Shown here in pieces: positions 40,293-51,001 of a DNA stretch of 64,000 nucleotides. Position numbers and translations under genes: made by a program. The notes beneath the pieces are model-generated. The model did no database searches. It was not told the origin of the DNA and saw only the letters and a list, made by a program, of their open reading frames with translations. Origin of the DNA: Lichenicola cladoniae (GTDB lineage Bacteria; Pseudomonadota; Alphaproteobacteria; Acetobacterales; Acetobacteraceae); NCBI RefSeq assembly GCF_013201075.1, contig NZ_CP053710.1, forward strand, positions 248,001 to 312,000, given 5' to 3'. The number at the start of each line of letters is the position of its first letter. Position 1 is the first letter of the stretch.

Positions 40293-43200
40293 GAATGTAC
40301 CTTTCCGCCGAGCATCACCTCGACCAGGTGGGTACCGCCATCGTCGCGCAATGCGACCGGTCCGTTGTCCGCGTCCGCGCCGTCCAGCCGCATCCCAGCC
40401 ACGCCACTGCACACCTTGTCCGGATTGCTGACCACGACGCGGTAATGGGCCGAGCGCCAGGTTAGCGTGGCCTCGAAACCCGGCCAGTCGCGCGGAATAC
40501 ACGGGTCGAGATGCAGTGCGGCGCCCAGGATGCGCAGGCCCAGGATGCCCTCCACCCCGGCCCGCTGCATCCATCCGGCGGATCCGGTGTACCAGGACCA
40601 GCCGCCTCGGCCGACATGCGGCGGCACCGAATACGCGTCCGCCACCACCGCATAGGGCTCCACCTTGGACCGGTCGGCATCCGCCTCGGTCAGCGCGCGT
40701 CGGATCGGGTTGAGCAGGCCGAACAGCATCGCCGCCCGGTCGCCGTCGCCCATAGCCGCGGTGGCCAGCACCGCCCAGGTCGCGGCATGGGTGTACTGGC
40801 CGCCATTCTCGCGCAGGCCCGGCGGGTAGCCCTTGATGTAGCCGGGATCGTGCGTCGTGCGGTCGAAGGGCGGGGTCAGCACCAGCAGAAGCCCGTCATC
40901 GGGCCGCACCAGCTCACGGTTAAGCGAGGCCATTGCCGTCGCCGCCCTATCCGGTGGCGCCACGCCAGACAGCACCGCCCAGGACTGCGCGATGGAGTCG
41001 ATCCGGCACTCGGCGTCGGTGTGCGACCCGAGTGGGGTGCCGTCATCGTAGTAGGCACGAAGATACCATTCTCCATTCCAGGCCGCCGCAAGTGCCGGTT
41101 CCAGCGCCGCCGCGTGGGCACGCCAGACTGCGGCGCGGGCGTGATCACGCGCGTCGGGCCGTGCTTCGGCCAGCGGTGCGAATGCCAGCAGCGCCTTGTG
41201 CAGGAACCAGCCGAGCCACACGCTCTCACCCCGCCCGGCCTCGCCGACGCGGTTCATGCCGTCGTTCCAGTCGCCGGTGCCCATCAGCGGCAGGCCGTGC
41301 GTGCCGGTGGAAAGGCTGTGGTCGAGGGCGCGGGCGCAATGCTCGAACATGGTCCCGCCACTGTCGGCAGGCTCGGGTGCAAAGAACCGGTCGTGTTCCG
41401 CCTCGGTCAGCGCCGGCGCCTGCAGGAACCCCGCCTGTGCGTCGAGCAGCGCGCCGTCGCCGGTCGCCTCGACATAATGCGCGACGGCGGTCGCCAGCCA
41501 GGCGCAGTCGTCGGAGATCCGGGTGCGAACGCCCATGCCGGACCCCGGCAGCCACCAATGCTGCACGTCGCCCTCGACGAACTGCCGAGCCGCCGCCCGC
41601 AGCAGGTGCTCGCGGACCAGGTCCGGGCGGGATGCGGTCAGCGCCATGCCGTCCTGCAGCTGGTCGCGGAACCCGTACGCGCCGCTCGCCTGGTAGAAGC
41701 CGGCGCGCGCCCACACACGACAGGCGAGCGCCTGGTACAACAGCCAGCCATTCAGCATGATGTCCATGCTGCGGTCCGGCGTGCGCACTTCAACCGCGCC
41801 GAGCACGCCGTCCCACAAGTGATGGATCCCGACCAGGACGGCATCGAGGTCGGCGCCCCGGTACTTCATGACCAGGGCCCGCGCCGCGTCCGCGCTCGCC
41901 GCTTCGCCGAGCAGGAAGACGATCTCCGCATGCCCGTCCGGCGGCAGGTGGATGGTGGCCTGCATCGCCCCGCACGGGTCCAGCCCGGCCCCGACGCACC
42001 CGGATAATGGCGCCGCGCGGGCGACACCGGCCGGGCAGTCAAGCGAGCCGTTGCGACCGATGAACTCGCGCCGATCGCCAGTCCAGCTCGTCTGGCTGCC
42101 ACCGAGATCGGCAAACGCGACATGCCCGCTGTTTGCCGCACCCCAGGGGTTGGTCGCGAACATCGCGCCGGTCTCGCTGTCCATCGTTGTCGTGACGAAC
42201 GCGGCCGTGGCAGTGCGGGAGGCGCCGAGCACCCACTCCACGTAGGCCGACACGCTCAGCGTCCGGGCGCGGCCGGACAGGTTGTGCAGTTGCAGGCGGG
42301 ACAGCTTCACCGGGTCAGCGGTCGGCACGTATTGCAGCAGGGAGCTGGCGATGCCGTGGGCCACGCGCTCGAAGCGGGAAAAGCCGCGGCCATGGGTGAT
42401 CACGTAGGTCGCCGCCGGGTCGCGGCGCGGTGATGCGGTCGGACACCACAACCCGTGGGTGTCGACGTCCCGGATGTAGAACGCCTCGCCCGAGCGGTTG
42501 GTGACCGGGTCGTTGGACCAGGGGGTCAGCTGGTTCTCGCGGCTGTTCCGGCTCCAGCTGTAGCCGCCACCCTCGGCCGCGACCAGGAAACCGAAGCCCG
42601 GGTTGGCAATCACGTTGATCCAGGGCGCCGGCGTGGCTTGGCCGGGGCGGAGCACCACAACGTACTCTCGGCCGTCATCGGCAAAGCCACCATGGCCGTT
42701 AAAAAACTCCAGGGGGGGCACCGGGGGGATCGCGGTTCCCGTGTCACGGGGTGGCTGCAGGGCCGGTACGGGCAGCACCGCAGTGCTCCGCGTACGCAGC
42801 TGCTCGGACAGGCTGCCGCGTTCGGCCGACAGCACGACGCGCGCGGCCGAGGCCAGCAGGGCGACGGTCTCCTTGGCAACCAGGTCGCTGCGCAACAGGA
42901 AGAGCGCGCCCTCTGCCGCCGCCCCGATGACCGGCGGGGTCCGGGGCTGCATCCGCACCAGCGCCTCGAGCGCGATCTGCAGGTCTTGCGAATAGGAGGC
43001 TGCGTGCTCGTTCAGGATCACCAGATCCACCGCGAGCTGCTTCAGCCGGAAATACTCGTGTGCGAGCAGGACCTGCCGCGCGACATCCAGGTCGGCGCTG
43101 TCGCGGATGCGGAGCAGCAGGATCGGCAAGTCGCCCGAGACGCCCTGCCCCCAGAGCCCTTTTTGCGCGCTACTGCCACGCCGGATGCAGTCCGACCCCG

Positions 43201-46200
43201 GCCGCAGCGCCGGACCGGCGAACACTAGGTGCCCTGCCAGGCGCTGGAACAGGTCTGCCTCGGTCGGGCGAATGCCAAGGTGGCGCAGCTGTACTTGCGC
43301 CTGCGCCCAGGCCAGCGTCGAGGCACGGTCAAAAGCGGCGGCATCACGATGCTTGTCTATGGCGCCAGCCAGCGCGTCGCGGCTGCCAGCCACCATGGTC
43401 CAGAACGCGACGCGCACCACCGCCCCGGGCGGGACCGTCACGCGACAGCGCAGGGCGAATACGGCGTCCAGCACGGTCCCTGTGGTCCCGGACAGCCTTC
43501 GCCCATCCATCGCGGCAGCGTCACGGACGCACCGTCCGCGGCCCAGGAAGCGGGCGCGATCGGTCTCCGTCTCGATAGTGGCCGCCGTACCCTCCGCGAC
43601 CAGCAGATGTGCCGCCCATATCTCCGGCTCATTGGGGGCCCGCCGCCTGCGGGTCGCCAGGATGGCGTCACCCAGCCGCTCGGTCTGCACAAACATCTTG
43701 GCGAAGGCGGGATGCGCGATGTCGTCGGCGCCGCGGATCAATGCGAGCTCGGCGTACGAGGTGATGTCGATGGTGCGTGCTACCCGGCCGCCGTTTGTCA
43801 CGGATATGCGACGAACTTCGGCATCCTCCTCGGCCGAGACCAGGACCTCCATGGTGGTCGTCAGGGTTCCGTCGCGTCGGGCGAACTCGGCCCGGTCCTC
43901 TCCGAAAGCCACCTCGTATTGGTCCGGTGCCACGCCGATCGGCTGCAGCCCTGCCGACCAGACCTCCCGACTGACCGCGTCGCGCAGGAGGATCCAGGAT
44001 CCCCAATCATCAAGGGTCGGGTCCTCTCGCCAGCGGGTGACAGCCACATCTCCCCACCGACTGCTGCCTGCACCTGCTTCCGTCAGCATGACGGCATAGC
44101 GTCCGTTCGACAGCAGGTGCGTGACGGGTTGTGGCGCGTCCGCGCTGGTGTAGCGCCGCCCACCCGGCCGCCCGACGGTTTTTGCGGCTGACGGTTTCTT
44201 GACCATGGGTAGGGGTCGCGCGATCGCCACGTTGCGGGGCGCACGCTCCTGTAGCAGCAGCTCAGCCGCCTGGATGATGGGTTCGGCGTGGAAGCGCGAC
44301 CGCATGACCCCGACCAGCACGGCATCGGCGATCGCGATGATCGTCATTCCCTGGTGGTGCGCCATGAATGCCCGCACCACGGCCACCCGCTTGCCGGCCG
44401 GGACCCTCTCCGGAGTGTAGTCGAGCGCCTCGTAGAAGCCGTAGCGCCCCTGCCCGCCGGCATTTGCAAGCAGCAGGAGGTTGCGGACGGCTGCCGCGGG
44501 ATTGACCATGGCTGCCAGCGCCGTGGCGTAGGGCGCGATCACCAGGTCGGCGTCCAGGCCGCGTTTCAGTCCCAATCCGGGGACGCCGAAATTGGAATAC
44601 TGGTAGGTGTACTCGACGTCACGCACGTTGTAGGCGGATTCTGACACGCCCCACGGCACGTCATGATCGCCGCCGAAGCCGATCTGGCGATGCACCACCA
44701 GATGGCTGGTGTCCTCGAGCAGGCTGCCGTGCGGAGCTCGCATCACCAGGGACGGCATCAGGTACTCGAACATCGAGCCTGACCAGGACACCAGCACGGC
44801 GCCGCCATCCATCGGTGTCAGGGCGCGGCCGAGCCGGAACCAGTCGCGCGCCGGGATGTCGCCCTTGGCGATGGCGATGAAGCAGGCAAGCCGTGCCTCG
44901 GAGGCAAGCAGGTCGTAGCAGTTGGCATCGAGCACGCCTTCGTCGGCAAGGAAGCCGATGGAAAGCAGCTTGCGCTCAGTGTTGCGGAGGAAGCGGAACT
45001 CCATTTCCAGGGCCATGCCGCGCGACGCCTGTTCGATGGCGAGCAGCCGGGGGCCTAGGTTCGCCGCCTCGGCCCAATCCCGTCGATGACTTTCGACGGA
45101 CCGGTCCAGAGCGGTGATCCAGAACTCGAGATCCGCAGCATCCGGCCTTGCAGCACTCAGCAGCTTTGCAACGGCTGCTGCCGAAGCGGTATCGGCAGCG
45201 AGTCCGTCAAAGGCTGCATTACGATCGCCGCCCGGGGGTTGTGCCAGCCGGGTCGTGATCGCCGCGAGTGTCGTGCCAATATCGCCCAGGAGGGGCGTCG
45301 GCGGGGTGGTCGTGGACAAGCGGGCCAGTTCATCGACGGCGATACCGGCGGTGTCGACCAGGCCTGCACGATAGGGCGAGGCTGCCACCGTATCGCACTG
45401 CCAGGACCTGCACGTGTTGGCGAGCGCGATCAGGTGGCCGGCCAGGTTGCCGCTATCGACGGTGGAGACGTAGCGCGGCTCTAACGGACGCAGGTCGGCG
45501 GTGCCGTACCAGTTGTAGAAATGCCCGCGGAAGCGCTGCAGCCGCGCCATCGTGCCCAGCGTCGCCTCAAGGCGGTCTACCGTGTCTATAAGCCCAGCCC
45601 AGCCGAAATCATGCGCGGCTGCGGATGAGAGCAGATAGAGGCCGATATTGGTCGGCGAGGTCCGGCGTGCCAGCACGGGCGCTGGGTCCTCCTGGAAGTT
45701 ATCGGGCGGCAGCATGGTGTCAGCGGACGTCACGAAGCTCTCGAAGAACCGCCAGGTCCGCCGGGCGGTCATCCGCAGTGCCCGCCTGTCTTGCTCCGAC
45801 AGCGCCGGACGGTTGCCGGTGGTCACCCGGCTGCACCAGTACGCGACCGCCGGCGAGGCGATCCAGGCCACCGCAAATGGCAGCGTCAGCATCCAGCTGT
45901 GGGCCGGAGCACCCGCCCGTGGCCAGACTGCCACCCCAAGGGCGAGGACGCCCAGCACTGGAGCGCCGGCCATGCGTCGATAATAACCGGCAACGCCGAG
46001 GGGCGCCCCGTCCGCTGCCTGCGCCGCCGTGACCCACTCCAGCAGGTGGCGGCGCGTCCAGAACACCCGCACGGTGGTCCGCGCGATCGCGTCGCCCATC
46101 AGCACGGCCTGGTGCGCCAGGAACACGACCACCAGCCCGGCCAGCGCGGTGGCGTGGCGCAGTCCGTCGGCCAGCACGCCCAGGTAGCTGCGCCACGTGA

Positions 46201-48799
46201 CCCAGCGCGAGCCCGGCGCGACGTCGGCGAACACCGGCAGCAGGGCGGGCAGTGCGATCGTCAGCAGCACGAACACGGTCCAGGCCAGGGCCGCGGGAAA
46301 CGGCAGCAGCCACCCGGCCAGCAGCGCCCCCACACCGGCCGGCGCCGACAGCGTCCGCCGCAAATTGTCCAGCATCTTCCAGCGACCCATCGCCGGGATG
46401 GCGTCGCGGGCAGCCGCCCCGTGATGCGGAACGATCCAAGGCAGCAGCTGCCAGTCGCCCCGGGCCCAGCGATGCTGACGCAGCACTGCGACCGCATAGG
46501 CAGCGGGGAACTCCTCGACCACCTCGATGTCGGACGCCAGTGCCGCGCGGGCGAACACACCCTCGAACAGATCGTGGCTCAGCAGCGTCGAATCTGCGAC
46601 CCGGCCTTGCAGTGCCGCTTCGAACGCATCCACCTCGTAGATGCCCTTGCCGGCATAGGAGCCCTCGCCGAACACGTCCTGGTACACGTCGGAGACGGCA
46701 CCCGCGTACGGATCGATCCCGTCCAGGCTGGAGAAGATGCGCTGGAACATCGTGCTGCCGCATCCGGTCGGCAGCGACGGAGTGACCCGCGGCTGCAGCA
46801 CCGCGTAGCCCTCCACGACACGCAAGCGGACCGGGTCGAGACGCGGCGCGTTCAGCGGGTGCGCCATCTTGCCGACCATGCGTCGCACCGCGCCCTGCGG
46901 CAGCCGTGTGTCGGAATCCAGCGTCACGACGTAGCGCACGCCGGACGGCACCGGTGGCGGGTCCAGGAACGTCGTGTCGGTGGCGCCACGCAGCAGCCGG
47001 TTCAGCTCGTGCAGCTTGCCGCGCTTGCGCTCCCAGCCGATCCAGCGCGCCTCGCCGGCATTCCAGACCCGGCGCCGATGCAGCAGCAGAAAGCGGTCGC
47101 CGCCCGGTGCGCCGCCGTACAGCCGGTTCAGTCGGTCGATGCCGGACCGGGCCTCTGCCAGCAGTGACGCATCGGTGTCGACATGCTCCGCCCGGCTGTC
47201 GGTCCAGTCGGACAGCAGCGCGAAATGCACCTCGCCATCCCGGCTCGCCAGATGGTGGACCTCCAGCCGAGCGACCTGCTCCGCCACCGCCGCCTGCGTG
47301 GTCAGCAGGATCGGCACGGCGACGAGGGTGCGTAGCGGTGCGGTGATGCCGGACTTCAGCTCGAGCCCGGGCAGAGCCGTGGCGCCGAATACCGACGTCG
47401 CCAGCCGGTTCACGCAGGCGACGGACGCATCGGAAGCCAACACGAATCCGGCCGCGCTTAGCAGTGCCAGCATGAGCACGCCAGCCCCCGCCCCTGCCGC
47501 AAGCCGCAGCGGCACCGCCACGAAGGCCAGCGCGAGCAGCACGACAGCGGCACCGTAGCCACTGATGCCCAGCCTGCGGCAGCCCTTCTCCAGCCAGGCG
47601 CGCCAGGTCGGCCGATAGCCGATCGCCGCCTCGAACGCCGCACGGCCGCTGCCGATCAGCGAGTAGCCGGGGTCGTGCTGCCTCCCATCGGGGTGCCCGG
47701 CGGCGATGCTGGCGGCCTTGCGGGCGATGTCGAGCTCGGACCAGTCGGAGCCGCGCGACAAGGTCTCGATGGCAATGCGATAGAGATTGCGGGTGGTGAA
47801 ATCCATCTCCGCGAACGGCGCCTCGGCGGCTAGCACGTCGTCGACCAGGGAGACCCGCTCGAACAGGTCGGTCCAGTCCATGCCGGCGATCATCCGCATG
47901 CTGGTGATCACGTTGCGCACGGTCGCGTTGGCCATGCCGTGCTTGTGCAGCTCGTCGCGCACCACGTCCTGCACCGTCGTACCCTGCGCCTCGAGCCGCC
48001 GGTCGAGCCAGGCCAGTGCCGGGTTGGTGCGGGGGTCGTGGCCGCGCAGCCGGTGCGCCAGCTGGACCGCGAAGGGATCGCTCACCCTGGTGTCGCGGGG
48101 CAGGCCATCCGGCAGGTTCAGCGCGCTGCCACCGACGCCCTCGACCCGGTCCGCCAGCTCATCGGCCGATTGCCGTGCGGCCGCGTCATCCACCACGAGC
48201 TCGGCGACACGCCGGAGATTCTCGATCAGCACGATCCGCAGCGTGATCGGCAACGCCCACAGCTCGCCGATGGTGAGCGGCTGCACCGACTGGTACGCGA
48301 CCAAGTAGCGGCGCAGCGTTTCGATGTCGATATGGCTGTCGGTGTGGGCCACCAGCGACCACATCGCCCCGAACACCTGCGGCAGGCCGGTGAACGGGCC
48401 GGCCGCGAGCTTCGGCAATTGCACGTAGAAGCCCGGCGGCAGGTCGATGCCAATCTCGCGGATCTGCATGTCCACCAGGTGATAGTTGTCGGCCAGCCAC
48501 TCTGCCGCAGGCGTGGCGTGGTGACCGTCCTCGGCCGACTTCGCGAGAACGCGGTTGGCCTGCAGCAGGAACGCGGCATTGTCGGCCAGCCTATTGGACA
48601 GCCGGCTGCCACGCGTGCGTCCGGCGGTCACCGTCTGTGCCGCGGCCAGGCTCCGAGCATGCTGCTCGAGACGCTCCACCCCGAACAATTCGGCCCGCAC
48701 CGGGGTCCGGGCCCACGGCAGCGGACGGGCCCGATGCCCTAGCCCGCGGCTCGCGATTAGCGGCCCGCGCGCGGGAAGCCGGAGAGCGCTGACACTCAC
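40289..48799 (-). CDS. ndvB: Cyclic beta-1,2-glucan synthase
   Basis: About 2,836 residues, the normal size for NdvB/ChvB/Cgs. Inner-membrane enzyme that starts, elongates, cyclises and length-trims periplasmic beta-1,2-glucan from UDP-glucose. In order: N-terminal region LADNYHLVDMQIREIGIDLPPGFY; first helices around LALAFVAVPLRLAAGAGAGV; GT84 glycosyltransferase with VVTLDSDTRLPQGAVRRMVGKMAHP and FEGVFARAAL; further helices; glycoamylase-like domain RRTSPTNIGLYLLSSAAAHDFGW; AFMAHHQGMTIIAIADAVL; C-terminal GH94 phosphorylase-like domain GAYGFRDQLQDGMAL, HWWLPGSGMGVRTRISDDCAWLA, GTGDWNDGMN and GGWSWYTGSAGWM. GTG 48799 is chosen because it sits 4 bp after the leader gene; the longer frame overlaps that gene. 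Confidence 0.95.
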   Translation of the reverse strand: MSVSALRLPARGPLIASRGLGHRARPLPWARTPVRAELFGVERLEQHARSLAAAQTVTAGRTRGSRLSNRLADNAAFLLQANRVLAKSAEDGHHATPAAEWLADNYHLVDMQIREIGIDLPPGFYVQLPKLAAGPFTGLPQVFGAMWSLVAHTDSHIDIETLRRYLVAYQSVQPLTIGELWALPITLRIVLIENLRRVAELVVDDAAARQSADELADRVEGVGGSALNLPDGLPRDTRVSDPFAVQLAHRLRGHDPRTNPALAWLDRRLEAQGTTVQDVVRDELHKHGMANATVRNVITSMRMIAGMDWTDLFERVSLVDDVLAAEAPFAEMDFTTRNLYRIAIETLSRGSDWSELDIARKAASIAAGHPDGRQHDPGYSLIGSGRAAFEAAIGYRPTWRAWLEKGCRRLGISGYGAAVVLLALAFVAVPLRLAAGAGAGVLMLALLSAAGFVLASDASVACVNRLATSVFGATALPGLELKSGITAPLRTLVAVPILLTTQAAVAEQVARLEVHHLASRDGEVHFALLSDWTDSRAEHVDTDASLLAEARSGIDRLNRLYGGAPGGDRFLLLHRRRVWNAGEARWIGWERKRGKLHELNRLLRGATDTTFLDPPPVPSGVRYVVTLDSDTRLPQGAVRRMVGKMAHPLNAPRLDPVRLRVVEGYAVLQPRVTPSLPTGCGSTMFQRIFSSLDGIDPYAGAVSDVYQDVFGEGSYAGKGIYEVDAFEAALQGRVADSTLLSHDLFEGVFARAALASDIEVVEEFPAAYAVAVLRQHRWARGDWQLLPWIVPHHGAAARDAIPAMGRWKMLDNLRRTLSAPAGVGALLAGWLLPFPAALAWTVFVLLTIALPALLPVFADVAPGSRWVTWRSYLGVLADGLRHATALAGLVVVFLAHQAVLMGDAIARTTVRVFWTRRHLLEWVTAAQAADGAPLGVAGYYRRMAGAPVLGVLALGVAVWPRAGAPAHSWMLTLPFAVAWIASPAVAYWCSRVTTGNRPALSEQDRRALRMTARRTWRFFESFVTSADTMLPPDNFQEDPAPVLARRTSPTNIGLYLLSSAAAHDFGWAGLIDTVDRLEATLGTMARLQRFRGHFYNWYGTADLRPLEPRYVSTVDSGNLAGHLIALANTCRSWQCDTVAASPYRAGLVDTAGIAVDELARLSTTTPPTPLLGDIGTTLAAITTRLAQPPGGDRNAAFDGLAADTASAAAVAKLLSAARPDAADLEFWITALDRSVESHRRDWAEAANLGPRLLAIEQASRGMALEMEFRFLRNTERKLLSIGFLADEGVLDANCYDLLASEARLACFIAIAKGDIPARDWFRLGRALTPMDGGAVLVSWSGSMFEYLMPSLVMRAPHGSLLEDTSHLVVHRQIGFGGDHDVPWGVSESAYNVRDVEYTYQYSNFGVPGLGLKRGLDADLVIAPYATALAAMVNPAAAVRNLLLLANAGGQGRYGFYEALDYTPERVPAGKRVAVVRAFMAHHQGMTIIAIADAVLVGVMRSRFHAEPIIQAAELLLQERAPRNVAIARPLPMVKKPSAAKTVGRPGGRRYTSADAPQPVTHLLSNGRYAVMLTEAGAGSSRWGDVAVTRWREDPTLDDWGSWILLRDAVSREVWSAGLQPIGVAPDQYEVAFGEDRAEFARRDGTLTTTMEVLVSAEEDAEVRRISVTNGGRVARTIDITSYAELALIRGADDIAHPAFAKMFVQTERLGDAILATRRRRAPNEPEIWAAHLLVAEGTAATIETETDRARFLGRGRCVRDAAAMDGRRLSGTTGTVLDAVFALRCRVTVPPGAVVRVAFWTMVAGSRDALAGAIDKHRDAAAFDRASTLAWAQAQVQLRHLGIRPTEADLFQRLAGHLVFAGPALRPGSDCIRRGSSAQKGLWGQGVSGDLPILLLRIRDSADLDVARQVLLAHEYFRLKQLAVDLVILNEHAASYSQDLQIALEALVRMQPRTPPVIGAAAEGALFLLRSDLVAKETVALLASAARVVLSAERGSLSEQLRTRSTAVLPVPALQPPRDTGTAIPPVPPLEFFNGHGGFADDGREYVVVLRPGQATPAPWINVIANPGFGFLVAAEGGGYSWSRNSRENQLTPWSNDPVTNRSGEAFYIRDVDTHGLWCPTASPRRDPAATYVITHGRGFSRFERVAHGIASSLLQYVPTADPVKLSRLQLHNLSGRARTLSVSAYVEWVLGASRTATAAFVTTTMDSETGAMFATNPWGAANSGHVAFADLGGSQTSWTGDRREFIGRNGSLDCPAGVARAAPLSGCVGAGLDPCGAMQATIHLPPDGHAEIVFLLGEAASADAARALVMKYRGADLDAVLVGIHHLWDGVLGAVEVRTPDRSMDIMLNGWLLYQALACRVWARAGFYQASGAYGFRDQLQDGMALTASRPDLVREHLLRAAARQFVEGDVQHWWLPGSGMGVRTRISDDCAWLATAVAHYVEATGDGALLDAQAGFLQAPALTEAEHDRFFAPEPADSGGTMFEHCARALDHSLSTGTHGLPLMGTGDWNDGMNRVGEAGRGESVWLGWFLHKALLAFAPLAEARPDARDHARAAVWRAHAAALEPALAAAWNGEWYLRAYYDDGTPLGSHTDAECRIDSIAQSWAVLSGVAPPDRAATAMASLNRELVRPDDGLLLVLTPPFDRTTHDPGYIKGYPPGLRENGGQYTHAATWAVLATAAMGDGDRAAMLFGLLNPIRRALTEADADRSKVEPYAVVADAYSVPPHVGRGGWSWYTGSAGWMQRAGVEGILGLRILGAALHLDPCIPRDWPGFEATLTWRSAHYRVVVSNPDKVCSGVAGMRLDGADADNGPVALRDDGGTHLVEVMLGGKVHS

Positions 48800-48803
48800 C
48801 GGG

Positions 48804-49013
48804 TCAGCGACGGAACAGGCTTCTGCGGCCCTGCGGCACGGCGGCGCCGGACAACAGCGTGTGGCCACCGAGATGGGCGCCCTCAGCCGCGTCGTAGTCG
48901 CCGAAAGGCTCCGCGCCGGAAATTGTTGCCGGGGCTGTGGGACCGTCGGAGACAGCCTCGGCAAAACCCGGATTTGCGTTGCTGGGCTGCGGGCTGGTCT
49001 GAACGTCGCTCAT
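48804..49013 (-). CDS. 69-residue protein of unknown function, first gene of the ndvB operon
   Basis: ATG 49013 has a very strong ribosome site (AAGGGAGG). The product starts MSDVQTSPQPSNANPGFAEAV, is Ala/Gly-rich and disordered-looking, and ends in the basic GRRSLFRR. No helix or signal peptide. It stops 4 bp before ndvB, so it may be a coupling leader or a small partner of the synthase. Box 63 bp upstream. Confidence 0.65.
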   Translation of the reverse strand: MSDVQTSPQPSNANPGFAEAVSDGPTAPATISGAEPFGDYDAAEGAHLGGHTLLSGAAVPQGRRSLFRR

Positions 49014-49075
49014 CGTGTCCTCCCTTATTGGTGATCCGGCAGCATAGGAAACCGGAACCGACGCCAACGGCAGGC

Positions 49076-49092
49076 TCGGAAACTACTTATCG
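49076..49092 (-). promoter_or_regulatory. Conserved regulon box upstream of the ndvB-pgm operon
   Basis: Coding-strand reading CGATAAGTAGTTTCCGA followed by GCCTG, almost identical to the dnaK box; 63 bp before the 69-residue leader gene. Divergent from the box at 49122. Confidence 0.7.
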
Positions 49093-49121
49093 ATCGGGCG
49101 CAGCGTCTGACCGGCGTGCGG

Positions 49122-49139
49122 CTGAGTAGTTTTCGGTCC
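49122..49139 (+). promoter_or_regulatory. Conserved regulon box upstream of a truncated BON gene
   Basis: CTGAGTAGTTTTCGGTCC, plus orientation, 90 bp before the BON stub at 49229; one core mismatch. The same arrangement as dnaK/BON at 3.3 kb. Confidence 0.6.
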
Positions 49140-49228
49140 TTCGCCTGGCAGAACGGATTTGATAGCGTCCGCGTATCGAGAGATGCTCGGCCATCCAGCC
49201 GGCGTCATTGTCCTCATGGGAGATCGTG

Positions 49229-49292
49229 ATGTCTCAAGACAGCCAGTTGCAGCAAGCCGTCCTGGCGGAATTCGACTGGGAGCCTGGTGTTT
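49229..49292 (+). pseudogene. N-terminal stub of a third BON-domain gene
   Basis: MSQDSQLQQAVLAEFDWEPGV matches the N-terminus of the BON protein at 3469 residue for residue at most positions, then the frame enters IS481 sequence. A GGGAG site precedes the ATG. The rest of the gene is not found on the far side of the IS, so it has been deleted. Confidence 0.78.
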
Positions 49293-50170
49293 CGTCCCAG
49301 GTTTTGATGGTGCATTCTTATCCGGTGTATGGAAGGAAGGATTATGGGCCAGGTTCTGCATGGCTGCGCCACGACGACCGCGGCAATCCGTCGAGCGATA
49401 AAGCATAGTCAAAAGAGCCTCAGGGCTCTCGCCCGACGTTACGGCATCAACCAGAAAACCGTCGCCAAGTGGAAGCGGCGGAATTTCGGTGACGGACCAG
49501 CCAACCGGTCCAAGAGACCCGAAATCCGCCGTGTTGTGGGTTGAGAACGAGACGATCATCGTGGCCTTCCGTTGCCATACGCTGCTGCCACTCAACGACT
49601 GCCTCTACGCCCTGCAGGCGACTATCCCGCATCTGACCCGCTCGTCACTGCATCGCTGTCTGCAACGCCACGACATCTCGCGCCTGCCTGACGTCACTGG
49701 CGACAAGCCCGACAAGCAGAAATTCAAGGAATATCCGCTCGCTATTTCCATTTCGACATCACCGAGGTCCGCACCGAGCAGGGCAAGCTCTACCTTCTTG
49801 TCGCCATCCACCGGACTTCGAAGTTCCCTTTCACCCAGCTGCATGAGAAAGCCACCAGGTAGGTCGCCGAAGCCTTTCTCCGCACCCTCATCAAAGCCGT
49901 GCCCTACAAGATCCACACCGTCCTGACAGACAATGGCACCCATTTCACAACGCCGGGAAATGTCTGCTCGGCCGCCGCCAATATCCCTATTGCCATGGAT
50001 AGGGGTGAATTCTACCGGGCGCGCTCGTTCGAGTATGCGTGCGCTCAGAACAGCATCGATCATCGACTGACCAAGCCGTGCCACCCGTGGACCAACGGGC
50101 ATGTCGAACGCATGAGCCGGACCCTCAAGGAGGCCACCGTCAAGCGATACCACTATGAGAGCCAAGACTA

Positions 50171-51001
50171 GGTTCAGGACCCTTTACGCGGCTCGATGCA
50201 GTGTGATTCATAGGGGATTGGAGGTGTCCGATGTCCCGTTTGATCCTGCTTTCCATCGCTCAGATGAACCGGCTCTCGCCACATTTCCCGCGCCCCCGGG
50301 GGCTTGCGCGCGTGGACGACCGTCGCGTCGTCAGCGGGATCGTCTACGTGATCCGCAACGGGCTTCAGTGGAAGGACGCCCCAGCGGGATACGGGCCGCA
50401 CAAGACCCTCTACAACCGGTTCATCCGGTGGAGCCGCCTCGGCGTATTCGACCGGATCTTCGCAGCCCTGGCCGCCAAGGCAGGCGTGCCTGAGCGCCTG
50501 ATGATCGACAGCACGCATCTCAAGGCACACCGAACGGCCGCGAGCCTGCTTAAAAAGGGGCTGCTCCGCGCTGCATCGGACGCACAAAGGGCGGCTTGAA
50601 CTCCAAGCTGCACGCCGTCTGCGACGGCGAGGGCCGCCCGGTCATCATGATGCTGACGGAGGGCCAGATGAACGATCACAAGGGTGCCGCTCTCCTGCTT
50701 CCAGCGCTCCCCGCCGCGCGTGAACTGCTTGGCGATCGTGGGTATGACAGCGACAAGTTCCGGAATGGTCTGCGAGAGCGCGGTATTGAGCCCTGTATTC
50801 CGCCAACAAGGAACCGGAAGGCCCCTCCCGCCTACGACAAGATCCTGTATCGTCAGCGCCATCGCATCGAAAATACCTTCGGTCGCCTCAAGGACTGGCG
50901 ACGGATTGCCACCCGCTACGACCGATGCGCCCACACCTTCTTCTCGGCAATCTGCATCGCAGCAACCATTACGTTCTGGCTCCCACAATGAGTCCTGACC
51001 C
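50171..51001 (+). mobile_element. IS5-family (IS427-group) element nested in IS481 (831 bp)
   Basis: Ends GGTTCAGGACCC and, complemented, GGGTCAGGACTC, flanked by TA within CTAG on both sides (50168-50171 and 51001-51004). Distinct from the GAGGCTGTT element. Transposase in two overlapping frames. Confidence 0.88.
50231..50991 (+). CDS. IS427-group transposase made by -1 frameshifting (orfA/orfB)
   Basis: orfA (50231-50599) reads MSRLILLSIAQMNRLSPHFPRPRG, VIRNGLQWKDAPAGYGPHKTLYNRF, LMIDSTHLKAHRTAASLLKKG. At AAAAAGGGG (about 50550) a -1 shift continues as GAAPRCIGRTKGGLNSKLHAV, LLGDRGYDSDKFR, RHRIENTFGRLKDWRRIATRYDR in orfB (to 50991). D, D and E are all present, so the element may be active. 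The frameshift is a family feature, not damage. Confidence 0.85.

Noticed and set aside
40467-48742. Many long open frames on the plus strand and alternative minus frames across the ndvB gene
   Set aside because: They are shadows of a very GC-rich 8.5-kb gene: Arg/Ala/Gly/His-rich, no recognisable motifs, no ribosome sites.
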